46,527 nucleotides of DNA from Westiellopsis prolifica IICB1 (GCF_004323185.1 NZ_NAPS01000002.1:1230757-1277283); one strand, 5' to 3'. Shown: positions 18,196 to 26,854, counted from the stretch's first letter. The notes: a model not told the origin generated them from the sequence alone. A program made the numbers and translations.

Positions 18196-18384
18196 ATGGA
18201 ACCGAGAAGACTTGCACAATTTCTTGATTTTTTGCAAGAAGATTTAGCAATTCCTAACGCTGACCTACAGTTAGCATTACGACATCCTGAGCAGACTCCC
18301 AGTTTGTTACCAATCATTCTGTGGCAATACGGACTGGTAACATTGAACCAGCTTGATCGTATTTTTGACTGGTTACAGGGGTAA
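18196..18384 (+). CDS. DUF2949 domain-containing protein
   Basis: This very small cyanobacterial protein has 62 residues from the ATG at 18196. The sequence RRLAQFLDFLQEDLAIPNAD followed by LALRHPEQTPSLLPIILWQYGLVTLNQLDRIFDWL is the DUF2949 pattern, predicted all-helical and soluble. The function is unknown. A GTG three codons upstream (18187) is in frame, but AAGGA at 18179-18183 would be only 3 nt from it, while spacing to the ATG is workable, so I prefer the ATG. Short tandem repeats follow the stop codon. Confidence 0.8.
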   Translation: MEPRRLAQFLDFLQEDLAIPNADLQLALRHPEQTPSLLPIILWQYGLVTLNQLDRIFDWLQG

Positions 18385-18508
18385 TTATTTGTTATTAGTT
18401 ATTGGTCATTGGTTATTGGTCATTGGTAGAGGTTTTAGGGATGTTTATTTTTATTAACTATTCCAACCAATAACCACTAACCACTAACAACCAACAAATC
18501 ACTAACTA

Positions 18509-18682
18509 TTAATGTCTTCCCTTATCAATTTCTCCCTCAAATGGTTGTACACCTGTTTCTGGATAATTGTCATCTCTAGGAGTAAAAATTCTCACAAATC
18601 CACCGTAAATGAAACGAAAAACTTGCTGAGGAACTTCTATAATTTTCTGCCAAATATTGTTTTTGTTTGTTGTATTAGTCAT
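18509..18682 (-). CDS. 57-residue conserved-looking small protein downstream of hsp20
   Basis: This gene is easily missed because of its length. Its translation begins MTNTTNKNNIWQKIIEVPQQ, continues VFRFIYGGFVRIFTPRDDNY and ends PETGVQPFEGEIDKGRH. The composition is protein-like: a polar start, an amphipathic aromatic middle (VFRFIYGGFVRIF) and an acidic tail. An AGGAG ribosome-binding site lies about 8 nt before the ATG at 18682. It is on the same strand as hsp20, 75 bp downstream of its stop, so co-transcription with the heat-shock gene is plausible. I cannot name the family. The opposite-strand frame over the same bases (18512-18697) has no ribosome-binding site and is a shadow. Confidence 0.65.
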   Translation of the reverse strand: MTNTTNKNNIWQKIIEVPQQVFRFIYGGFVRIFTPRDDNYPETGVQPFEGEIDKGRH

Positions 18683-18757
18683 ACAATATTCTCCTAAATT
18701 ATTGAAAAGTGTTGCAAAAGTTTTAACAAGATTACTGGGATACTTGTTAATTAGTGC

Positions 18758-19312
18758 TTAATTAGTCCCAACTTCAGCAGCAGCACGAGTATGCATAGTA
18801 TCTTGTAAATGTTCTTGATGTTGACGTTCTTTTGTCATTGCTTCTCGCGCTGCTTCTTGCACGGTGAGATCGATTTTTACGACATTGCGTTTAGCTGCTT
18901 CGACTTTGGGAAGAGTAAGTGTCAAAACACCGTTTTTAAATTCAGCTTTGACTTGATCATTTTTGACAGGAACTGGTAAAGGTACTATCCGTTGAAACTG
19001 ACCATAGCGGAATTCAGTTTTGAGAAAACCTTTATCTTGTTCTTGTTTTTCTTGTTGATATTCTCCAGCAATTGCAACTACATCTGTGCTGACTTCCACG
19101 TCTAAGTCTTTAGCTTCCATACCTGGAATTTCAGCTTTGAGAATCATGTCTGTTTCTGTTTCTTTTAATTCAATAGCTGGTGTCCAAGTTGTATTTAATT
19201 TTGGAAACAAATTTTCATGTTCTTGACCATGCATCCACTCATCAAGCAGATGATTGATTTGTTGACGTATAGTATCAATTTCTCTAAAAGGTTGCCAACG
19301 AATTATAGACAT
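18758..19312 (-). CDS. Hsp20/alpha-crystallin small heat-shock protein
   Basis: This 184-residue ATP-independent chaperone holds unfolding proteins and associates with membranes in cyanobacteria. The N-terminal arm (MSIIRWQPFREIDTIRQQIN) is typical. The alpha-crystallin domain (about 45-145) includes PAIELKETETDMILKAEIPG, YGQFQRIVPLPVPV and KNGVLTLTLPK, the last being the conserved G-V-L motif region. The C-terminal extension is unusually long and Glu/Gln/His-rich (EAMTKERQHQEHLQDTMHTRAAAEVGTN) and lacks an obvious I-x-I motif. The ATG at 19312 follows a very strong ribosome-binding site (GGGGGAGAGG). No CIRCE element is seen upstream. Confidence 0.93.
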   Translation of the reverse strand: MSIIRWQPFREIDTIRQQINHLLDEWMHGQEHENLFPKLNTTWTPAIELKETETDMILKAEIPGMEAKDLDVEVSTDVVAIAGEYQQEKQEQDKGFLKTEFRYGQFQRIVPLPVPVKNDQVKAEFKNGVLTLTLPKVEAAKRNVVKIDLTVQEAAREAMTKERQHQEHLQDTMHTRAAAEVGTN

Positions 19313-19500
19313 ATCCTCTCCCCCTTTTATAACTAATAACTTTTTTGTTTCGAGCCAAGAAGACTTTGGGGATTAACCTTGTGATAGTTGGCTCTACTTT
19401 CAGAGTAGGAAAAGAATATGAGGAACTTGTGAAGATATTCAAGAATTACAAATGATGAATTACAAATTATAAATTATTGTTTATTTATGAAACATAATTA

Positions 19501-19881
19501 CTATAGATTCCAACCCAAAGCTGACGCTACTTGAGGAGCTAATTCTAAAGGATTGAATGGTTTCGCGATCGCAGCTTTTATACCCAACTTCGCATAACGG
19601 CGACAGTCAGAAGCTTGAATCTTTGCAGTTAATAAAATCACCGGGATCGCTTTTGTTATTTGATTATTTTGTAGTTTTTCAAAAGTCGTCAGTCCATCCA
19701 TATCTGGCATCATTACATCTAGCAGAATAGCATCTGGTTGGTCATTTTCGGCTTTGCTGATACCTTCTTTCCCAGAACCTGCTGTTAACACTTGCCAACC
19801 TGCTACTGTTTCTAAGCAAATTTTAGCAACTTCTTGAATATATTCTTCATTATCAATTACCAACACTTTTTTATTTGTCAT
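19501..19881 (-). CDS. Single-domain response regulator
   Basis: The ~126-residue protein is one CheY-like receiver domain with no output domain. Acidic pocket residues lie in VLVIDNEE, the phospho-acceptor Asp is in AILLDVMMPDMDG, the Thr is in VILLTAK, and the conserved Lys is in AAIAKPFNPLEL. It follows the giant hybrid kinase gene on the same strand; the ATG at 19890 is only 5 bp from that stop. I prefer the ATG at 19881, because AGGA then stands 8 nt upstream. Tight coupling makes it a likely phosphorelay partner of that kinase, for example receiving phosphate from its Hpt or kinase domain. Confidence 0.9.
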   Translation of the reverse strand: MTNKKVLVIDNEEYIQEVAKICLETVAGWQVLTAGSGKEGISKAENDQPDAILLDVMMPDMDGLTTFEKLQNNQITKAIPVILLTAKIQASDCRRYAKLGIKAAIAKPFNPLELAPQVASALGWNL

Positions 19882-19895
19882 TCTTACCATCCTGA

Positions 19896-22800
19896 TTACA
19901 AATTATTCTGGCTTTTTAACACCGCATTCGATTGTATAATTTGCTGTAATAAATTCATTACCCGCTGTTCAAATTCTTGTGGCGTCACCTGTCCTTTTTC
20001 AATAAATTCTGTATGTCCTAGTTTGAGAAGTTTTCTCTGAGACTCTTCTAGTTTTTTCGCCGAATAAATCATTAATGGAATTTTGCAAAGTTGATTGTGT
20101 TGCTGTAGCCATTCCACAACTGTAAATCCATCACCTTCAGGTAAAATCAAATCTAAAATCAGCAAATCAGGTTTAATTTTTTGGCTGAGATGAATTGCTT
20201 CTTTACCTGTTTTGGCATGGACAATATTAATATCATGGAGCTTAAATAGAGTCTGCAAAACTTCCGCCAAGTCGGGATCATCTTCAACCAACAATACACG
20301 AATTTGTTTAGTAGAATTTGTGAGTGCTTGTCGTAACGACTCAAATAATAAGCTTTCTTCTAAAGGCTTACTTACCCAATTGACAAAATCTTGATTTGGT
20401 TTGTTGTTATGATGAGGTGTGCAAACACTGCAAATAATGATCGGAATATTTTGAGTATCAACCCGTTGTTTGAGAACTGTCATTGTTTCCCAACCATTCA
20501 TACCGGGCATGAGTAAATCTAGTAAAATTACATCTGGATGTTGAGTAGATGCAGTTGCGATCGCCTCTTCACCATTAGCGACTGTAACTACCCGATAGTG
20601 GCGTTTCTCCAACAGAGTTTGTAATTCGTTACGAATATCAAGATCATCATCACATACAAGCACCAAAGGTACATGATCAATATCATGGTCTTCTAATTCA
20701 CCAATCTGAGAAACCTGTAATACAGGTAATGTAAAGTAAAAACTACTACCCTCACCCAATTGACTATCTACCCAAATTTGACCACCATGTTGTTGGACAA
20801 TACTTTTACAAATTGCCAAACCCAAACCTGTACCCTCATGATTGCGCGAATCCGAAGAATCCACCTGTTGAAAGCGCTCAAATATACTCTCCAATTTATC
20901 AGATGGGATACCACGCCCAGTGTCACGAACTGTGAACACAATAGCGGGAGAATGAAAAAAACTGCTCCCTTGTCCCCCTTGTCCCCCGTGTCCCCCGTGT
21001 CCCTCTTCCCGATTCTTCAACTCTACACTCAACCAAACCGTAGAACCAGCAGTAGAAAATTTGATCGCATTACTTAATAAGTTCGTCAATGTTTGGACAA
21101 TCCGATCAGGATCTGCCCACAACTGTTGAGATAAGCTAGATACCGAGAGAGTAACCTCAGCTTTGTCAGCTAGGGGTTGGATGACATTTATAGCTTTGAT
21201 GATCAAATCAGCAACATTGCAGGTTTGTTTTTCCATCTTGACTTTACCTGACTCAATGCGCTCGATATCAAGAATATCGTTGATGAGTCTCACAAGACGT
21301 TCGGTACTATCCACAGCAATTTGCAGCAAGCGTTTCCCCTGTTCTGAATCTGGTTTGATTAAACCACTGGCTAACATTCCCAAAGAACCATGAATTGAAG
21401 TTAGGGGTGTGCGGAGTTCGTGACTGACGACAGAAACAAATTCATCTTTCATTCTTTCTACTTGCTTGCGATCGCTTACGTCTTGCAAGTAAACCGTATA
21501 TAGTACTTCTTGACCCAGTTTTAACTTAGAAATAGAAGCTTCTGCTGGAAACTCTGTACCATCTTTGCGCCGACCGTAAATTTCCCGACGTTCTCCCATC
21601 CTCCGGGCGACTTTTGGAGATTTACCAAAGTCTGACACATACTGTCGATGTGCCTGAGTATATTGTGATGGGAGCAATAAATCAAGGGATTGTCCTAACA
21701 CTTCTTGGCTAGTGTAACCAAAAATTTTCTCCGCACCTTGGTTAAACAGAGTAATATTTTGATTGCTATCAATAGAAATAATTGCATCATCTGCGATCGA
21801 TACTATACCAGCAAAGATCGCTTGGGAATTCCGTAGTTCTTCTTGGGTGCGTTGGCGTTCATTGAGTTCAAACTGGAGTTGTTCGTTAATTCTAGTTAAC
21901 TCGACTGTGCGTTCTACTACTGCGAGTTCTAATTCATCCTTAGCTTGGCGTAATTCTTGTTCTATTGTCGCTTGTTGACGCAGATGGGTGTTGAGTTGGG
22001 TCTGTGTTTGGGTGTTTCCTGTTTGATAAATTTCTCGCATCCGCCGTAAGCTCACCCGTTCTAGGCGATTGACAATCCTAGTAATCAGTTCTGGTCCAAC
22101 AATAGGTTTGCTCACAAAATCATCTGCACCAACTGCGAAAACTTGATTCACAATATCAGCATCGTTATGAACTGTGAGAAATAGGATTGGTAGTTCACTC
22201 CATTGAGGATCATTGCGTACAACTTGACAAATTTCTATACCATTTACACCTGGTATTTCGACATCAAGAATAAGTAAATCTGGTGTGACTGTTTCTAGAG
22301 TTTCCCAAAAATTCTGGGTATTTTCCAAGGATGTCACTTTGATTCCCCAAGGCGTTAGTAATTTTTGTAACAACGCACCAATTTTTGGATCATCGTCTAC
22401 AGCTAGTATGTGTGCTTCTGCATGGGGAGACTCTTGTAACACTTGATTGACTGCTTCTAGCACCTGGTTAGCAGACATCGGTTTCGGTAAAAAGGTGTGT
22501 CCACCATTGCGAGCAGCTTGTAAACGGTTGTTAAAATCGCTGTCTTTGGTTAAAACTATAACTGGTACAGGAGGTTTACGCTGATGCAACTCTGCTAATA
22601 GGTTGAAACTGTCTTCGTGATCTGAAGAAATATCTGGGTCTAACAGTACGATACTAGGATGGTTTTGATAGAGAATATTTCTAGCAGTTATAGTATCAGT
22701 AGCGATCGCCACCTGTAAATTTTTGTGACTAGCAGCTTGTTGAATTTGTGTAGTGAAAGTGCGATCGTCATCCACCACCAACAACAAAGGATACTCATCT

Positions 22801-23927
22801 TCAGAATAGATTCTAGATGCTGTATCTTGCTCATTACCTGCAATTTCCTGGTGTAATTGCTGTACCCAACCAACAAACTGAGTAGTGTCATCTTCACTCA
22901 AAGTTTGATTAGCTTTGAGTAAAAGCTCAATTTTGCGTGCAAGTTGGGAACCAACAGCAAAGCCAAAAGTACCTAATGATCCAGCAAGGGTATGTGCTTC
23001 TTGTAAAGCCTGTTTTCGTAGCTTTTGATTTAATTTTTGACTTTTAGCATCATCAGCAGCTTGCTTCAATAATGCTACTTGTTCTTCTACCCTAACTTTA
23101 TATTTATGCCAAACTCCAGCAATAGCCTCAAGTGTCTGTGGTTGAGAAGACGCAGTGACTCGGTGACGCGGTGACCCGGAGAATATCTCATCTGTATTCC
23201 CCACGTCAGAGTGTCCCCCATCTCCCCTATCTCTTCGTATCTCCGTCTCTTCCCTACGTGGTTTCAACCGATAACCAATACCATAGACTGTTTCAATTAA
23301 ATCCCCTGGTGCGCCCACAGCTTTTAATTTCTGCCGTAATCCTTTAATATGGGTGCGAACAGCTTCTTCACCTGGTATGTCCTCATAAGACCAGAGATGC
23401 TCCAAAATCATCCCACAGCTAAAAACTCGGCGACTATTTCGCAAAAATAGTTCGAGCAAAGCATATTCCTTGGGAGTTAATGATAATAGCTCTCCTGCAT
23501 AGATCACTTCACAACTTGTGGGATCAAGTCGCAAATTATTCCATTCCAAAACTGGTTGGGATGCTACGCTACCGCGACGTAACAGCGCCCTAATTCGAGC
23601 AACTAATTCTTCTTCATCAAAAGGTTTGACAAGGTAGTCATCCGCGCCAGCATCTAAACCAATCGCTTTTTCATGGCTACTATCGCAACCAGTTAATAAT
23701 AAAATTGGCATTTGCAAACCACGCGCTCTGATTTGCCGACACAGAGTAATACCATCTATCTCTGGTAAGATAACATCTAAAAGAATTAAATCGTAATCAT
23801 AAGTTTGTATTAAATCCCAAGCTGTCTGACCATTCGAGGCTGCTTCCACAGCATAATTGTAATTAGTAAGGACAGCAGCAAGCACATGGGCAACTAGCTC
23901 ATCATCTTCAACAATTAATATTTTCAT
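19896..23927 (-). CDS. Fused DNA-binding response regulator and hybrid histidine kinase with Hpt
   Basis: This 1343-residue phosphorelay protein has, in order: REC1 (1-118, Asp51); an OmpR-type winged helix (~128-223); a low-complexity linker (224-262); Hpt (~265-362, His312 in AHTLAGSLGTFGF); REC2 (~380-497, Asp430); REC3 (~504-625, Asp555); a coiled coil (~640-698); PAS/PAC (~700-822); HisKA (His836 in SHELRTPL); HATPase_c (N953 box, DTGRGIP, GTGLGLAI); REC4 (~1087-1203, Asp1137); REC5 (~1208-1328, Asp1259). All phosphorylation sites appear intact. No transmembrane helix is seen. It could sense through PAS and act directly on DNA. Two linkers (near 23160-23250 and 20955-21013) are built from low-complexity DNA like that between genes. 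A receiver gene follows at once. Confidence 0.92.
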   Translation of the reverse strand: MKILIVEDDELVAHVLAAVLTNYNYAVEAASNGQTAWDLIQTYDYDLILLDVILPEIDGITLCRQIRARGLQMPILLLTGCDSSHEKAIGLDAGADDYLVKPFDEEELVARIRALLRRGSVASQPVLEWNNLRLDPTSCEVIYAGELLSLTPKEYALLELFLRNSRRVFSCGMILEHLWSYEDIPGEEAVRTHIKGLRQKLKAVGAPGDLIETVYGIGYRLKPRREETEIRRDRGDGGHSDVGNTDEIFSGSPRHRVTASSQPQTLEAIAGVWHKYKVRVEEQVALLKQAADDAKSQKLNQKLRKQALQEAHTLAGSLGTFGFAVGSQLARKIELLLKANQTLSEDDTTQFVGWVQQLHQEIAGNEQDTASRIYSEDEYPLLLVVDDDRTFTTQIQQAASHKNLQVAIATDTITARNILYQNHPSIVLLDPDISSDHEDSFNLLAELHQRKPPVPVIVLTKDSDFNNRLQAARNGGHTFLPKPMSANQVLEAVNQVLQESPHAEAHILAVDDDPKIGALLQKLLTPWGIKVTSLENTQNFWETLETVTPDLLILDVEIPGVNGIEICQVVRNDPQWSELPILFLTVHNDADIVNQVFAVGADDFVSKPIVGPELITRIVNRLERVSLRRMREIYQTGNTQTQTQLNTHLRQQATIEQELRQAKDELELAVVERTVELTRINEQLQFELNERQRTQEELRNSQAIFAGIVSIADDAIISIDSNQNITLFNQGAEKIFGYTSQEVLGQSLDLLLPSQYTQAHRQYVSDFGKSPKVARRMGERREIYGRRKDGTEFPAEASISKLKLGQEVLYTVYLQDVSDRKQVERMKDEFVSVVSHELRTPLTSIHGSLGMLASGLIKPDSEQGKRLLQIAVDSTERLVRLINDILDIERIESGKVKMEKQTCNVADLIIKAINVIQPLADKAEVTLSVSSLSQQLWADPDRIVQTLTNLLSNAIKFSTAGSTVWLSVELKNREEGHGGHGGQGGQGSSFFHSPAIVFTVRDTGRGIPSDKLESIFERFQQVDSSDSRNHEGTGLGLAICKSIVQQHGGQIWVDSQLGEGSSFYFTLPVLQVSQIGELEDHDIDHVPLVLVCDDDLDIRNELQTLLEKRHYRVVTVANGEEAIATASTQHPDVILLDLLMPGMNGWETMTVLKQRVDTQNIPIIICSVCTPHHNNKPNQDFVNWVSKPLEESLLFESLRQALTNSTKQIRVLLVEDDPDLAEVLQTLFKLHDINIVHAKTGKEAIHLSQKIKPDLLILDLILPEGDGFTVVEWLQQHNQLCKIPLMIYSAKKLEESQRKLLKLGHTEFIEKGQVTPQEFEQRVMNLLQQIIQSNAVLKSQNNL

Positions 23928-24072
23928 TGTAAATAGTTAAATTATATTAATCAAACCAAAAGCTTACAGACACAAATAACTAAAATTTAAGTCAAAAAAT
24001 ATAGACGTCACTGTAATTTTAAAAAAGATATCAAAAAGAGTTAATCGCACTTTACTATTTTAAATAACTTAT

Positions 24073-24138
24073 ACCATTTCACAAAAAATCTAATACAAAT
24101 ACAGACCCTGTACCAGACGCGATATATCGCGTCTCTAC
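24073..24138. repeat. 66-bp repeat, uninterrupted copy
   Basis: The segment runs from ACCATTTCACAAAAAATCT through the palindrome at 24116-24138. The same sequence lies around 42338-42586, where a 179-bp element splits the palindrome. This copy shows the site before insertion. Confidence 0.8.
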
Positions 24139-24153
24139 TTACGCAAAACCATT

Positions 24154-24319
24154 AGGACTTACGCACACTCAACAAATCCTTGGCGTTCTACCTTACGGTA
24201 GACACGTAGTGTTCCGCAGGTAGCCGCTTGCGCGTCTAAGGCGTCTTGGCGGTAGCCTACGGCAAGGCGCAGTGCGTCTACAATAAATTAAGCTTTTTGA
24301 CGATTTTTGCGTAAGTCCT
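24154..24319. mobile_element. 166-bp MITE-like element with 12-bp terminal inverted repeats
   Basis: AGGACTTACGCA at 24154-24165 is the exact inverse of TGCGTAAGTCCT at 24308-24319. The interior is GC-richer than its flanks, contains inverted segments (TACCTTACGGTAG, GTAGCCTACGGC) and cannot code. AGGACTTACGCA termini are frequent at the ends of insertion sequences in Nostocales as I recall, so this is probably a non-autonomous derivative. I could not define a target duplication. Confidence 0.65.
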
Positions 24320-24358
24320 GATCATGAAAAAACGAATCGCGAAGTATTATAGGAGCCT

Positions 24359-24699
24359 GCGATTGAAATCGCAGTCTCATAGTGAAACTCTGCTGAAGCA
24401 GACTACTTGATTTTATGAAGTCGTTTTCACGCGGCTTGTGCTATTAGCAAAGGATTCACACCCTTTAGGGTATATTGAGAAAATTGGGATGCAGAATGAA
24501 GATATTTAATCAAGGAATATAATTGTGAGCGATTGAAATCGCAGTCTCATAGTGAAACTCTGCTGAAGCAGACTACTTGATTTTATGAAGTCGTTTTCAC
24601 ACGGCTTGTGCTATTAGCAAAGGGTTCACACCCTTTAGGGTATATTGAGAAAATTGGGATGCAGAATGAAGATATTTAATCAAGGAAATAATTGTGAGC
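24359..24699 (+). repeat. Tandem duplication of the DUF72 leader and start codon
   Basis: Two copies of a 170-bp unit (24359-24530 and 24529-24699) differ at only a few positions. Each contains the palindromes GCGATT-GA-AATCGC, TCTGCT-GA-AGCAGA and ACCCT-TT-AGGGT and ends with CAAGGA and GTGAGC. In copy 2 these are the ribosome-binding site and start of the DUF72 gene. In copy 1 the same start reads GTG AGC GAT TGA, a three-codon dead end. Confidence 0.85.
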
Positions 24700-25548
24700 T
24701 TTTTTATCGGTTGTGCTGTTTGGGCCTATAAAGGCTGGGTAGGCGAACTTTTTCCTCCAGGTACTCGACCAGGTGATTTTCTTCATCTCTACAGCCGCCG
24801 TTTTGCGACAGTGGAAGGTAACACTACATTTTACGCTATACCAAATCAAGAAACTGTAGCTCGTTGGGCAACTGATACACCAGCAGGTTTTGAATTTTGT
24901 TTAAAACTACCACGAGATATTACCCACAATCAACAGTTGCAACCTTATATTCCTGATGCTAGCAAATTTATCGAGAGGATGCGTCCTTTAGGTAAACGTC
25001 TTGGCCCGATTTTTGCCCAGTTACCCCCTAGTTATGCACCGACATTAATTGACGATCTCACCGCTTTTTTATCAGCTTGGCCTCATACAGAAATACCACT
25101 AGCCTTGGAAGTACGACACCGCGACTGGTTCAAAGAACCCCATGCAAGTAATTTAACTGTACTACTAGAAAAATTAGGTGTGGGAAGAGTATTGCTAGAC
25201 ACTCGCCCGATCTACACTGGCGACGACGATCCTCAGCTAGAATCAGAACGACGCAAACCCAAACTACCAGTACAATTCAGCATCACCGCACCTTTTAGTT
25301 TGATTCGGTTTATTTCCCACCCCAATTTAGAAATCAATCAGCCTTTTATGGCAGAGTGGGTAACACAAATTCAGCAATGGTTGCAGCAAGGAAAGCGAAT
25401 ATACTTCTTTGTCCATTGTCCCATCGAAGAGCGATCGCCAAGCACAGCCCGTTACTTCCAAAAATTACTCGAACAAAGCGGTGTCAAAGTCCCACCTCTA
25501 CCCTGGGATAACTTAGATTCTCCACCCAACCAACTGAATCTTTGGTAA
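24694..25548 (+). CDS. DUF72 domain-containing protein
   Basis: This 284-residue TIM-barrel-like protein belongs to the DUF72 (YecE) family. The N-terminus FFIGCAVWAYKGWVGELFPPG, the segment RRFATVEGNTTFYAIPNQETVARW, and FEFCLKLPRDITH followed by GPIFAQLPPSY are family signatures, as is LALEVRHRDWF. The biochemical role is unknown. The start is the GTG at 24694, preceded by AGGA at 8 nt and matching the family N-terminus. The leader and start are tandemly duplicated upstream. The 3' flank is tandem TCATTGG repeats. Confidence 0.85.
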   Translation: MSFFIGCAVWAYKGWVGELFPPGTRPGDFLHLYSRRFATVEGNTTFYAIPNQETVARWATDTPAGFEFCLKLPRDITHNQQLQPYIPDASKFIERMRPLGKRLGPIFAQLPPSYAPTLIDDLTAFLSAWPHTEIPLALEVRHRDWFKEPHASNLTVLLEKLGVGRVLLDTRPIYTGDDDPQLESERRKPKLPVQFSITAPFSLIRFISHPNLEINQPFMAEWVTQIQQWLQQGKRIYFFVHCPIEERSPSTARYFQKLLEQSGVKVPPLPWDNLDSPPNQLNLW

Positions 25549-25725
25549 TGGTCATTGGTCATTTGTCAATGGTCATCGGGCATTGGGCATGGGGCATGGG
25601 GCATTGGGCATTAGAGACGCGATAAATCGCGTCTGTACAATGGTCATTGGTCATTGGTGTTTATTCTCTCCCTTCCGATCCCCTTTCCCCTTTCCCCTTT
25701 CCCCGATCCCCGATCCCCGCTCCCT
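25549..25725. repeat. TCATTGG/GGGCATT tandem repeats and GACGCGAT palindrome
   Basis: Iterated TGGTCAT and GGGCATT units surround the palindrome at 25616-25638. A run of CCCCTTTCC/CCCGATC units follows at 25676-25722. This fills the gap between the convergent DUF72 and aroE genes. Confidence 0.75.
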
Positions 25726-26607
25726 TCACAAACCCAAATGCTTTTGCAAAGCTTGACGCATTACATCTACAGGTACATTTTCTCGTTGTAACCAGATTTT
25801 TAATGCTGCTGCGCCTTGTTGGACAAGCATTTCTAGTCCGTCGATGGCGGTTGCACCTATGTGTTGCGCCTGTTGTAAAAATTTTGTGGGGTTAGGGGTG
25901 TAGATTAAATCGTAGGCGATCGCTTGTGGTGATAAGTTTGCCATTTCTGCTGTACTCAAAGGTGATTCATCTACCTTGGGGTGCATACCGATGGGAGTTG
26001 TGTTGACGAGTAAATCTGCTTGCGGAATTAATTTTGGTAATTCATCCCATTTGTGAACACTGAGATTAACTTGTATTGGAGAATTTTCCCAACTCTTAGA
26101 AAATTCTCTCAATCGCTGGACATTTCGCCCGACAACATGAATTTCTGCACATCCCAATTGTTTACAACCTGCTACTACAGCCCTAGCAGCACCACCATTA
26201 CCTAAAATTACTGCTACTTTCTGACTCCAATCTTGATGATATGTTTGTAAAGGAGCAAGAAATCCTTCTACGTCTGTGTTTGTACCTATCCAAGAGTTGT
26301 TTTTATTAGTAACAGTATTAACTGCCCCTATGGCTTGAGCAATGGGTTCTACTGCTGACAAAAGCGGTATGATTGCCTGTTTATGAGGAATTGTGACACT
26401 AAATCCTACAACACCAATAGCAGTAAACCCGTAAACAGCCGTGTATAAATCTTCTGGTTTAATGGGAAAGGGCAGATAGATGTAATCTATTCCTAATTGA
26501 GCGATCGCTGCATTGTGCATCACTGGCGACAGTGAATGTTCCACCGGATGTCCGATGACTCCGAGAAGTTTGGTTTTTCCTGTAATCAATTGTTTGTCCT
26601 TTGTCAT
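25726..26607 (-). CDS. aroE: Shikimate dehydrogenase
   Basis: The 293-residue NADP-dependent enzyme reduces 3-dehydroshikimate to shikimate in aromatic amino acid synthesis. The substrate domain has GVIGHPVEHSLSPVMHNAA and the catalytic Lys in FSVTIPHKQ. The cofactor domain has the glycine loop VILGNGGAARAVVAG, followed by VVGRNVQRL, whose Arg favours NADP. NTTPIGMHP and GLEMLVQQGAAALKIW are conserved near the C-terminus. The first codons (ATGACAAAGGACAAA) lie in TGACAAA-type repeat DNA, so the N-terminal ~8 residues are probably repeat-derived and the true start is not certain. It stands alone. Confidence 0.95.
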   Translation of the reverse strand: MTKDKQLITGKTKLLGVIGHPVEHSLSPVMHNAAIAQLGIDYIYLPFPIKPEDLYTAVYGFTAIGVVGFSVTIPHKQAIIPLLSAVEPIAQAIGAVNTVTNKNNSWIGTNTDVEGFLAPLQTYHQDWSQKVAVILGNGGAARAVVAGCKQLGCAEIHVVGRNVQRLREFSKSWENSPIQVNLSVHKWDELPKLIPQADLLVNTTPIGMHPKVDESPLSTAEMANLSPQAIAYDLIYTPNPTKFLQQAQHIGATAIDGLEMLVQQGAAALKIWLQRENVPVDVMRQALQKHLGL

Positions 26608-26800
26608 TGGTCATTAGAGACGCGATGAATCGCGTCTGTACAATGGTCATTGGTTATTGGCGATGAATCGCGTCTGTACAATGGTCGTTGGTTATTAGAG
26701 ACGCGATGAATCGCGTCTGTACAATGGGCGAGAAGCCGCTCTTACGAGCGTCTACGCGTCTGTACAATGGTCGTTGGTCATGAGTTCTGCTAATCACTAA
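26608..26800. repeat. Tandem array of GACGCGAT palindromes and ACAATGGTC units
   Basis: A ~45-55-bp unit, palindrome then GTACAATGGTCATTGGTTATT, is repeated with variation: palindromes at 26619-26641, 26660-26679 (left part lost), 26700-26722, and a degenerate version ending near 26763. It occupies the divergent aroE/hydrolase promoter region, so the aroE promoter must lie within or beyond it. Confidence 0.8.
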
Positions 26801-26854
26801 CTACTAATCACTAGCCTACAATTATTAGAGGTGACTTAACATTTCTTTGGAATC

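Noticed and set aside
18512-18697. 61-codon plus-strand frame downstream of DUF2949
   Set aside because: It is the antisense shadow of the 57-residue minus-strand gene, which has the ribosome-binding site.
19313-19500. CIRCE operator upstream of hsp20
   Set aside because: No TTAGCACTC-N9-GAGTGCTAA pattern, even a degenerate one, is present.
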